From Corythucha ciliata (taxonomy: Eukaryota > Arthropoda > Insecta > Hemiptera > Tingidae): a DNA stretch of 64,000 nucleotides. The stretch is from contig CM075942.1 of assembly GCA_038030265.1 (NCBI GenBank), positions 66,282,926 to 66,346,925 of the forward strand, written 5' to 3'. The notes below the pieces were generated by a model that ran no database searches, had not been told where the DNA came from, and saw only the letters and a program-made list of their open reading frames with translations. A program made the position numbers and the translations under genes. How positions within the stretch are numbered: the stretch's first letter is position 1; each line of letters opens with the position of its first letter. This document shows positions 55,801-64,000 of the stretch, in pieces.

Positions 55801-58016
55801 AGGCGTATTAAGCAATAAAATAACGAACCTTGAAACTGAAATAAACTCTTAGAAACACATAAATTTTAAGAGCACCTTTTCGGCGCTTAGATGCGTTTAG
55901 AGACGGCGGGATAGTGGTTCCTTCATGATATTTATCGAGAAGAAAAAGAAAATCTGGTGCAACAGTTTACTTTTTTAAAGCACGTCAGTTTCCTTCTGGG
56001 GGGGGGGGGCGTTGTTAAACTTGCACAAACCCCAGGTGAGTGCAGTAGGTCATGGTCATTGGTATGAAGGGGAAGCCGGCTGGTTTCTGGGTAGGTGGTT
56101 GTATAAGGGAAGGGTGAGCCTTTTTCCCCGGAAAAAGGGTTGAACACCCTTTACACCCCCCTCATGAAGACGCGGCCGGGCCGCGGGCTTCACTCTCCTC
56201 TCCTTCGCCGGTGTTCTCCACCGACCCGGTTGGACTGTTGAGACATGAAAAAAAATTTCGCCTGTTAGTCGAGAGTGACAATTGGACGGGTAACCCCTTC
56301 CCCCCAACCATCACCAACTTATCACGAAATCTAGTTTTTCCGCGGAAAATGTTTTATTTTCAGCTCTGAAATTCGTGAACACCAGGGTCGATTAATTGGT
56401 AGGTCGTCCTTCCATCATTATTTCGATAATTAGTTGATCATTAATTGGTACTCATAATAAGTGAATAACGTTTGATTATTCTGGTTAAGCAGAGAAGACA
56501 CATTTAGCGTAATTGAGTCATATGTACTAGGAAACAAAATTGGCTATTTTGTTTATCCAAGATGGCCCAGAAGCGATAAAATATTATTTCGTAATGAATC
56601 ACAAATCGAAGAAAGTGTCTGGTTTTATCCTACAATTAAAAAATATGTATTTCATTGCTCCAGTGAACTCTCCTGTAAGTGCTTCCCTTTAGTAAAATAG
56701 TGCTCGGGAAAAAAACCCAAACAAGGCTTGCACCTTTTTTATATTTACATAGAATTATATACAAGTGAACGCGATTGATTTGGATCAGTCAAATTTGGTT
56801 CGATTCACTTTGGCACGACCGTTGGGTCGTTCAGGCTTTGCCTACTCATCATTTTCTTCTCGAGGAGAAAATGTTGAGCCGGATACGTAGGCTTAGGTAT
56901 TTTGCTGAATAATAGCGTTTTCCATTTACATAAAATTATGCTCCAGGGCAATTCATTTCCACCAGTATTCTCCATTAACATTCTGTTTTAGTTCAGAGAG
57001 GACGAGAGGAAATGAACTGCTCTAGAGCCGAATTATATGTAAATGGAAAACGCTGTGTGTGTATTCATCATTTCAATTTACTACAGTATCTACTTAGTGC
57101 TGAATTTTCGAGATTCACCCCCCTCATGCCAGGTTGATCATACTTTGTATAAGCCTCATCGTACGAACTGTTTTTGGCATGTGTGCTCCTTGGCTTGTTC
57201 TCGTCAGAACTGGGTCTTTGTTGAAGGTTTTTTTTTTTTTTCGTGAGCGTGTCTGTTTCAACGTTGTGACCGTTAACTACAGCCAAATTTTGACTTATTT
57301 TAAGCTTTTCATCACAGTCGTCCTCATTCAAGGGTAGCTAGGTACTGTTAATAGATATTGACCGGTGGAAATCGTGTCTCATTCATTTCGGAGAAGGGGG
57401 GAGGTAGATGGAGTCGCAGCAGTTATTGTTTCGCCGCTGTTCGGGAATTTTATTTTTAATCATCTTTTTAGGGATAAGGGAAGTTTCTTGACCCCTGGTA
57501 GGGGTGAACGCAATTATTTATTAACAGCCCGGTGTAGTGTGTTATTTTGATTGTACTCCTAGTCAGTTTGTGCCTGTAAATTTGCTCTCCCACTAAACAG
57601 TCATGTCTCGGAATCGTATGTCACTACCCAACTTGGATGTATTAAGATGGAATCTCGTAAGTTCTTAATTTTTTCACTATTATTATTAGTCACTATCGAT
57701 CTCTGGTGCTTTAATGTTATTGTCTGATTTTCGATGATCAGTCAATGATCATCGTTCTCCCCCCTACCAACAACAGTGGCCCTACCTGTACTTTTTCTTT
57801 ATTTTCAATATTGAAGTTGAACAATGAGGACATACTGTTGGCTTTCAACAATCGGACTTTAAGCTTAATCCACTCTCTTGCCCGAATGGGTCGGTGTCTG
57901 ACTAAAAAACAGCTGCAGAAAGGAAACGAATCTCCAACCATTTTGTTACGGTCAAAGTACTACTGTTTCTCACAGTGTTAACTCGTGAAAAAGTTGATTT
58001 CTCGACTGTTCAATGA
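49857..58016 (+). CDS. Candidate multi-exon gene, unknown function, 3' end unresolved
   Basis: Coding exons: 49857-49892, 53611-53752, 53861-53978 and 57601-57656, then possibly 57913-58016. Exon 1 follows a strong acceptor (TTTTGTTTTAG at 49839), encodes MSRKITFVPRFK and ends at GTAAGT. Exons 2 and 3 have clean acceptors (CGACTCCTCAG, CATCTCTTGCAG) and donors (GTGAGAG, GTGAAA); exon 4 ends at GTAAGT. Phases 0, 1, 2 and 1 agree at every junction, which is unlikely by chance. Stretches include RPNRVPWPFSYEESP, RRVFIFKKKVRTWDSLSHIY and SESYVTTQLGCIKMES. The protein is basic with no recognised domain. Another last exon, at acceptor 57816, would stop after three codons. Introns are 3.7 kb, 108 bp and 3.6 kb. 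No function is proposed. Confidence 0.5.
52444..52744. mobile_element. Palindromic element of about 300 bp
   Basis: CCTGGCGGAACGCATATCACG mirrors the right end CGTGGTGTGTGTTCCGCCAGG. Inner TCATTCGTTTGTTTA, GCGGCACACATG and GACACAAC blocks are likewise mirrored. GCAGGGCTAAACAAACG occurs twice in direct orientation. Confidence 0.7.
53411..53445 (+). repeat. (GAA)n microsatellite
   Basis: About seven GAA/AGA units passing into a poly-A run. Simple sequence in an intron. Confidence 0.9.
54170..54380. repeat. Degenerate minisatellite, CGAAATTG family
   Basis: About six units of 33 bp such as ACCCGCGAAATTGGTTTTTC, with spacer GAGTGNNCNAAC. Same family as the arrays at 12.3, 17.2 and 33.3 kb; the best-preserved example in the window. 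Confidence 0.65.
54493..54711. mobile_element. Long palindromic MITE, AACACATGTGAGACGAGATG family
   Basis: GGGTTTTCATAGTAAAGTGG mirrors the right-end TTTTACTTTTCTATGACAGC. GTGAGACGAGATGA and ACAGCTAAAATTTACGCACA are mirrored nearly to the centre. A half copy lies at 31098-31190. Confidence 0.8.
56914..57054. mobile_element. MITE family A, copy 4 (best preserved)
   Basis: AGCGTTTTCCATTTACATAA mirrors TTATATGTAAATGGAAAACGCT, with GCAATTCATTTCCACC mirrored by GAGGAAATGAACTGC. It defines the ends of the family seen at 0.55 and 24.8-25.1 kb. Confidence 0.8.
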
Positions 58017-58443
58017 ACAATTTTGTCCCAGAATTTTCGAAGCCAACAATTCTCGAGCTCTTGCAAGTTATTCAATGACGTCGAGTGTAAAAAAAAAAAA
58101 TTGTCCTCCCCCCTCAATGTTGTACTTTTTAGGGTAAATATGCTCTCAAATGAAAGGCCTCCCCCTCTCACTATAGGCTATCGAAACGTTTGGTAAAACG
58201 TTAACGTGCGACTGTTGTCACACCCCCGTCTGTTTGACTAGGGAAAAATGACGAGAAAAGATGGATACGAAGGAGACGCTAATTATTTTCGGTTTGGAGG
58301 CTTACTTCCATCAATAGGAGTCTATGTTTTTTTCGCTTTTAAAATGAAAAAAAGATGAACAATGTAATTAATTTTGTCCAAACCTAATAATTTTGAAAAG
58401 CAAATTTATATCCAGAAAATGACGTTGGCGACGATTTCCAGTC

Positions 58444-59437
58444 TCATTCAAACCTGGGTTTGCTTCGTTGCGCAATGCCTAGCACACCCTAGTTTGACGG
58501 GCCGACGAGATGTAAAAAAGAGCGGAGTTATTCGACGATTTGGTTAAAAGCATTGTCTGAATAAAACATGGCACGAGTTGTTTCTTGGGGGGGGGGGGAG
58601 AATACGTAGAGGTAGAGGTGATTAGAAGGACCTTGTTTCCCCGGGCCTTTTCTTGCTGCCACTGAGTGATCGCTGATCGCTGGCTCTCCTCTTCCACGGT
58701 CCTATACAGTGTCGTGAGGACTCTGGTGAAACCTTGGCGGGAGGGACGACTGCGTGCCAAGTTGATCCAAGGTCCAAGCCCACAGAAAACAATTACATTG
58801 CAACGCGGATATTCAACCCAGAAACTGGCGTATTCACTGATATTTAACTCCAAATGATGTAATTTTGCGGTTATTCATAAAGCTACGAGTGATCTCGGGG
58901 ATGGCAGGACCGGAGCTTATTGCCCATGAACTTTTTTTATTGATGACTGCTTAGTCATTTAATGACAGATATATTGTTTTACACTTTCGCTTTTTTCCCC
59001 CTAAAATATTGATTTCGTGGTTGTTTATCAAGAATGGTGATAAACAAGTAGCATGGTGACAGGAGGCATGGTGAGCCATGCCAGGAGCCAGCCCGAAATT
59101 TGCATTTTACGTATATTTAGCCGGAATCCCACTAGTAGGAAAACCGCGAAACCCTACTTGTTCTGGCTGAAATATCCGTGAAACTGAATGTTTTCCAATA
59201 GTCATTTTGCTGCGATGAATAAACATCGTGTGAGAGATGGCATGTTCGGCGAACGTTATTGACTTATTGTCACGGGCGGCGACCACGGGAGCCTTATTAC
59301 GAACCATTTGGGAAAAGATGCCGCAAGCGGGATCCAAGGGCGCAGAATAAGAAATAACATTATCCCACAACAGGAACCACACTTGCGGCATTTTTCCCGA
59401 CTTTTCTGAATAGGGCTCCGGGTCCAATAGGGGGATC
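58444..59437 (-). CDS. Candidate exons of unknown gene (perhaps 3' part of next gene)
   Basis: Three minus-strand exons in coding order: 59437-59158, 58847-58632 and 58488-58444. The first follows a very strong acceptor (CTTGATTTCCAG), enters in phase 2 and stays open for 93 codons, with stretches like EPYSEKSGKMPQVWFLLWDN and FAEHAISHTMFIHRSKMTIG. Its donor GTAGGG leads in phase 0 to the second exon (SEYASFWVEYPRCNVIVF, TRVLTTLYRTVEEESQRSAI). A short last exon ends QRSKPRFE and TGA. No family is recognised. The upstream exon is not identified. The nearest gene upstream on this strand ends at 60297, and a phase-2 donor inside its last exon (CGG/GTACGA near 60.41 kb) would join the two. Confidence 0.45.
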
Positions 59438-59484
59438 CTGGAAATCAAGAAAGGGAAGAAAAGCAAAAATGGTAAGCTATACTC

Positions 59485-59950
59485 TGTGGTTGAAGCTGTA
59501 CAGCGGTAGGAGCACGCTGTGGTTGGTCCACCGCTGGGGTTGAAGCTTAACTTTGGTTAAATCTTTTTGGAGTTGGAGGGTTCATGTGCCTAGAGCTTAT
59601 TGTGGTTGAAGCTTCTTGTCGTTGGAGCTTTTTCGAGTATTTTTATGTGGTTGCAGCTTTACTGTTCGGAACTTTGCTGGGGTTTGGATCTTTGCTTGGA
59701 GTTAGGGCTTGGATGTGTTTGGAGGTTCTAATTATTATTTTTCGTGCTTTCAGTGCATTTCGTTTTTTTGTAGTTGGAGTTTAGCTGTGGTTGTAGCTTT
59801 GGTCTGGTTGCAGTTTTACTGTTGGTGGTTTCGAGACTTGAGGGATTTAGAGCTTCAAGTGTAATTGGAGATTTACTGACGTGGTTTGAGGTGACAACTG
59901 TAGTTGAAGTTTTTCTGTAGTTGGGCCTGCTTTGTGGTTTGAGCTTTGCT
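59485..59950 (-). repeat. CCAACCACAGC minisatellite, inverted relative to 16.1 kb
   Basis: More than fifteen degenerate units of about 20-30 bp around TGTGGTTGAAGCTT / TGGAGCTTT. The reverse complement is the motif of the 16085-16310 array. It fills most of the gap between two sets of minus-strand exons. Confidence 0.7.
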
Positions 59951-60296
59951 GTGGCTTGGTCCTTTCTGTCTGTTTCTCCTCGGCCCTGTCTTTCTTGGAG
60001 TTCCGGATTAAGAAAATTAAAAAGACCAAGGAGATCAGTAAAAACAAGTGTTCCACTGGTCTTGAAAACATTTGACATTCTAGCAAGATACTACATTGGG
60101 GGGGGGGGTTGATTTTGACCCCATTTCTTCGAATAAGGAGCCATCCCCCCTCCCCCGTACACGCCGAAAAAAAAAATAGGTGTTTTGGACTGGATTGCTA
60201 TGTGGTTCCAATATTGCTGGTGCTTTGTGCTGACCAACGTGGAATTCGACGTTCAACTTACGAGCGACACAGAAATACTCCACTCTATATCGATCT

Positions 60297-62316
60297 TTAA
60301 CACAAACATTTTTCTTTTAAAACCCTCGGAGGCGGCTTCCTTGAAGAAGCAGGTGTAATCCGTGTGAATCGCCCTGTCTCGATCAGGTCCCGCATGATTT
60401 GATCGTACCGATTAAAAATTAACGATCGCCCGTCTTCCGTATCTTTCGCGCCCAGTAATTTCTTAAAGCGTCGCTCGCACCGACGGTGATAGTAATCGCA
60501 CACCGGCCAGTCTTGTGGGAAATCACGAGCGGGAATCGCGACTTCGTGCTGTTGGCACGGATTGGATCGTTTCTTTTTTGTGCCGACTCGAATGACACAC
60601 TTGTCCACGTCGTCGTACAAAGTCAACCCTGAAATGACGCTGTCCACACTCTCCGAGGACTCTTCATCTAGTTCACTGTCGTCTTGACCGTCTTTGCCGT
60701 CATCATTTTGCAAAGCATCCAAACGTTTTTCTAAGCACTCTCTCTCGGCATTTTCCATGTGTATGAGTCTTTCCATTTCTAGTAAAAATTCCAAATCCAT
60801 TGATTTTTCTTCGTCTTCACGGTCGCTTTCATCAAATATTCCTTTAATTTTGATGTCCTTTGTGTTTTGCTCAATCTGGTTGTGAAAAAATCGGCTGAGC
60901 GTCGATTCTTCATTAAATAATTTCCTATTCAATTATACCTTTGTCAAATCCATCGGTTTCGCTTCAGTTATAATTTTCTTAGGTGCCACGTCTCCGGATC
61001 CCTCGTCAATTGTATAGTACGGCCTCTTGACCCAAAGCTCGTTTTCTACAACGGGCGTGATGAAGTCTCCAGTGAAACTTGGTGTGCTCAAGCCTTGACA
61101 AACCAACTGCCCGATTTCAATCTAAATAATTGTTTCGATGGTCAGAGGTGTCATTGTGAGGAGGTTGGGGGGGGGGGGTCGCTTCATACCTGGTCCAACC
61201 TGTAGATTCTGTGAACCCATCGTGGGTAGTTGCAGAGAGGGAATTTCCAGTCTGGTGACTTCACTTTTTCACTCAATAGCATTTGGGGCAATTTTTTGCG
61301 CTTAATCACTCCTTTTGTTGCATGATCAATTAGAAATTGTAGAACAGTTTGGCGGCATTCATACTGTGGCGATACGATATCGTTTCTATACATCAATCTG
61401 ACACATTACCTGTTGTTTCTATCTGTCCTAGACGATGTTAATGTGTTTCGGCGATGTCGAAACGATATCGTACCGCTCTGGTATATTCGCCACCTTATGT
61501 ATATACATATAATAAAAGCTTACTGGTATCTTCATCTTTGATTGTAGGGTTACTCTCAGTCTTGGATAAGGGAGGATTTAGTCTTATGTCGATCATGTCA
61601 TCGACGATTCTCATCAACAATTTCAAGCTATAAAATTTGAACTTCTGAGATTGTTATACGATGATGTCTGACTTTGAGCCTTCACTCGAACCTGTCTTCC
61701 GTAGATTTTTCCACGTCAAGAGGTCCCCAGGGCCCGCGAGTGCAACAAGTCGTACCTGGCACTTTCTTTTTCGACGATTTATCTGATTTTCTAGCTCTAT
61801 TGTCGGTACTTTCTCTTATATTTCTAACGGAGAGAATCCGAACCGCTTCGTCGGGACATTTGGTTTTGGCCGCTTTACTTTTGGATTGAAACAACGCCTG
61901 ACTCTCTGTCTCGTGGTTCTGTTTGGCCTTATAGTTAACCAAAATCCGTCAAGAGCCAACCGATAAAGAATACGCACTTTAAAGAATCCAAGCGGTGGAA
62001 CTTCTACGGAATTTCTCGTAATTTGTACTCCCCGTGATTTCAACCGTAAATTAGCACTTTGATCCAAAGCTTTAGCGGTCCACGGTGGAACATTGCGGAC
62101 TACCCCTTGGTGAAAACGTGAACCTCTTTTTATATTCCCGCCGCCGACGACGCCGCCGCTCACGTTTACGCGGCTGAACGATTTGCAAATCGGCTCGACT
62201 TGAACGTCCCATTTTCCGTTATGAATCGCTCGAACAATTTGATACGGAACTCGATCGTCGAATTGAAATAAGTCCTGAGATGAGCATGTCTCGGGAACTG
62301 AACTTTCTGAAAACAT
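60297..62316 (-). CDS. Six-exon gene, unknown function, acidic C-terminal part
   Basis: Exons in coding order: 62316-61978, 61927-61692, 61627-61507, 61363-61190, 61121-60939 and 60875-60297. Every junction keeps frame, giving 543 residues. Introns are 50, 64, 143, 68 and 63 bp. Codon pattern is strong throughout. Landmarks: DDRVPYQIVRAIHNGKWDVQ, a basic Lys-rich segment (KSKAAKTKC, RKSDKSSKKK), FLIDHATKGVIKRKKLPQML, NYPRWVHRIYRLDQ, then an acidic and probably coiled-coil stretch (EFLLEMERLIHMENAERE, DDSELDEESSESVDS) at about 364-430 and a basic tail. No signal peptide or membrane segment is visible. I recognise no family. The ATG overlaps a possible acceptor (ATGTTTTCAG), so an upstream exon may exist; the exon 1 donor is GTGCGT and the exon 2 donor GTTCGA. 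No poly(A) signal follows the stop, so the gene may continue into the exons below 59.4 kb. Confidence 0.65.
61364..61506 (-). repeat. Inverted repeat filling intron 3 of the 60-62 kb gene
   Basis: TACGATATCGTTTC and GGTGGCGA near the 5' side of the intron are mirrored near its 3' side (GAAACGATATCGTA, TCGCCAC), spanning most of the 143-bp intron. Other introns of this gene are 50-68 bp, so this one may be an inserted element. Confidence 0.55.
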
Positions 62317-63109
62317 TTACTTATAATTTCATATGATCGTATTATCGGCGGAAAATTGTGCTCGTTTGTGCCTATGCGGACCCCCCTTCCCACCTTGTGA
62401 TTGTTTTGTCTTTTTACCAACAAGGGTCGATGAAAATAACATTTTCGCCCAACGTGTCCACTTAGCGAGATTACTTGTTGCATCATCTTTCCTTTTCATG
62501 CCTGTCGCCCACCTTGCTGTCTCTATCCATTTTTACCCCCACCCCCACCACCAATTCAGAATTTTAATTATTATGGCGTCGAGAACCTTTCTTTTAAATT
62601 GATCGGAGTTTCTTTTGGATTACCTTTGTTTATGCTGAGCTGGGGATGTTTCAGGCTAGCCGTGAATATTTACAGAATCTTCTGCGGTTCTTATTGTTCT
62701 TTATGTACTTAAGATAAAAGTTTTAATGCTAGTTGATACCATTATTTTTTCAAAAAACAGGGGGAGGCGTGATAGCTTAACATTTTCCTTGTCGTTCTTT
62801 CCGTTCCAACGCACTATCTCAATCTTTCTTGGATTGATTCGCGGGGGTCTTATTTAGGATTTGTCACTCAAATTCATCAATAAAATTTTCATGGAAGATA
62901 AGAGGAATTGGAATATAATTCGTTAAGCCCCATTTCTCTTGTTCTCTCAAAGCTTCGTATTTATTTATTTTATTTGTATGTACATAAATTCCTTGTCTTT
63001 TTCTCATATCGTCAAGTGTCGTCATAACGAGAAGTAGGCGTCTTTCTCGTTTTCGGCCGAGGGTGATTTTATTCTCTCCCTATAATAAGTTGTTGAAATT
63101 TTAATTAAA

Positions 63110-63160
63110 ATGTACAACCGTTTTAAGGAATTTCTACATAGGCAGACCTCTTTTCACGCC
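63110..63160 (+). CDS. Probable first coding exon of a gene leaving the window
   Basis: ATTAAAATGT starts a 17-codon frame, MYNRFKEFLHRQTSFHA, ending exactly at a consensus GTAAGT donor in phase 0. It is divergent from the 60-62 kb gene, about 800 bp from its start, which would suit a shared promoter region. No later exon is seen before the window ends; the rest is minisatellite. The product cannot be told from 17 residues. Confidence 0.35.
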
Positions 63161-63329
63161 GTAAGTCTTAATGTTTGCCATTTAAATTTTGCGTTGATAT
63201 CGCCTCTGAAAAATGTTCGTTAGTGGGTGTAGCGCGTTATTTTACTAGAGTTCTAACACTCACAGAGGAACCATACGGGGTTTTTCCGGTCCTTCCGGAT
63301 TTGGTTTCCTGATTATATTAGCCGCGAAT

Positions 63330-64000
63330 CAGCGTTTTATATACTACATTTTAGCCGTGAATTAGCCTTTTTTTCATTTTTATCCGTGAACTAGCGTTTT
63401 CCCCCAATCTGTCGATGAATTAGTTATTTTTCTCAATTTTAGTTGTGAATTAATTAGCGATGCTTTTCAGTTTTGTCCGCAAATCAGGATTGTCCCAATT
63501 TTAGCCAATAATTAGCATTTTTTGTCAGTTTCATTACGGAATTTTTCTCAATTTTAGCACTTATTTAACTAGCGCTCTTCTCAATAATTTTTGCAGTGGA
63601 TCAGGCGTTTGTCCCAATTTCAGCTGCGCTAATTAGCCATTCTTCTAAATTTCAGTCATGAATTTGCATTTTCCTCACATTTAGCTGCGAATTAGCTCAT
63701 TTTCTCTTTTGTATTCTCAAATGGGCGATTTTTTGCCATTTCCGTAGCCAATTTGCCCTTTTTTATTATTTTTTTTGTATTTTAGGCGTGATTTTTCTTT
63801 TTTTCTTCTTCTTCTTCTTCTTCTTCTTCATTTTAGCCATAAATTGGCTTATTGGCGAATCAGCGATTTTTTCTCAATTTTGGTCGGGAATAAGTTTCAT
63901 CGAGACATCCCGAGTGAACGCTTTTTCACAGTTTCAGCCACGAATATTAGCACTTTTTCCAACTCTTTGCTTCGTATTCGCCCGAAGAACTGCGTATTTT
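63330..64000. repeat. Degenerate minisatellite, TTAGCGTTTTTCTCAATTTTAG family
   Basis: About twenty units near 30 bp, e.g. TTAGCCGTGAATTAGCCTTTTT and TCTCAATTTTAG, running to the window end. It is the reverse-complement relative of the 36.33-36.56 kb array, and a (TTC)n microsatellite (63801-63829) lies inside. Confidence 0.7.
63801..63829 (+). repeat. (TTC)n microsatellite
   Basis: About nine TTC units inside the degenerate minisatellite that closes the window. Confidence 0.9.

Larger units (their letters stand above)
53979..57600 (+). other. Intron 3 of the 49.9-58 kb candidate gene
   Basis: It contains the CGAAATTG-family minisatellite (54170-54380), a 219-bp palindromic element (54493-54711), poly-C/G runs at 54.87 and 56.0 kb, a GC-rich patch at 56.16-56.30 kb with no coherent frame, and MITE family A copy 4. 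Confidence 0.45.

Noticed and set aside
57745..57981. 78-codon plus-strand frame downstream of candidate exon 4
   Set aside because: Reading it as the continuation needs phase 0, but the chain of upstream exons delivers phase 1, so it is not used in the preferred model.
60080..60283. 67-codon minus-strand frame following the unknown gene
   Set aside because: Its second half translates a poly-C/G tract and poly-T run; only the short segment before the GTAAGT site looks coding, and that is noted as a finding.
1..64000. CRISPR arrays, bacterial operons or a microbial defence system
   Set aside because: Intron-split animal genes throughout; the repeats are degenerate and lack regular spacers.

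Overview
This is animal nuclear DNA. It is AT-rich, with intron-split genes, mostly short introns (50-160 bp) mixed with multi-kilobase introns full of repeats, vertebrate/arthropod-style C2H2 fingers, and a BEL/Pao retrotransposon fragment. The ADP/ATP carrier and GOT1 proteins look arthropod (probably insect), but I cannot name the species from the sequence alone.

Layout: (1) 1-4.8 kb is intergenic and rich in inverted-repeat elements. (2) 4.8-7.9 kb, plus strand: a seven-exon C2H2 zinc-finger gene with poly-Q and poly-A tracts, eight fingers and several in-phase alternative splice sites. (3) 8-18.8 kb: repeats. (4) 18.9-20.3 kb, minus strand: a five-exon GOT1-type vesicle transport gene. 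(5) 22.25-29.13 kb, minus strand: a complete four-exon mitochondrial ADP/ATP carrier gene with a 5.8-kb first intron. (6) 29.4-42.3 kb: a repeat desert with degenerate minisatellites, many miniature inverted-repeat elements (MITEs) and a broken BEL/Pao gag. (7) 42.36-42.75 kb, plus strand: a small two-exon candidate gene. (8) 43-49.8 kb: repeats, including a decayed LINE end. (9) 49.86-58.0 kb, plus strand: a candidate multi-exon gene of unknown function. (10) 62.3-60.3 kb, minus strand: a six-exon gene of unknown function. Two or three further coding-looking exons (59.4-58.4 kb, minus) lie downstream of it and may belong to the same gene. (11) 63.1 kb, plus strand: a probable first coding exon of a gene that leaves the window.

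The recognised genes share no pathway: a nuclear DNA-binding factor, an ER/Golgi trafficking protein and the inner-mitochondrial-membrane nucleotide exchanger. The window is better described as a repeat-dense animal region with single genes scattered in it. At least 25 inverted-repeat elements from about a dozen families are visible, several in multiple copies, along with five families of degenerate 20-33 bp minisatellites that recur at distant sites. All gene models were assembled by hand from splice signals and reading-frame phase. Those without a recognised family need transcript support.
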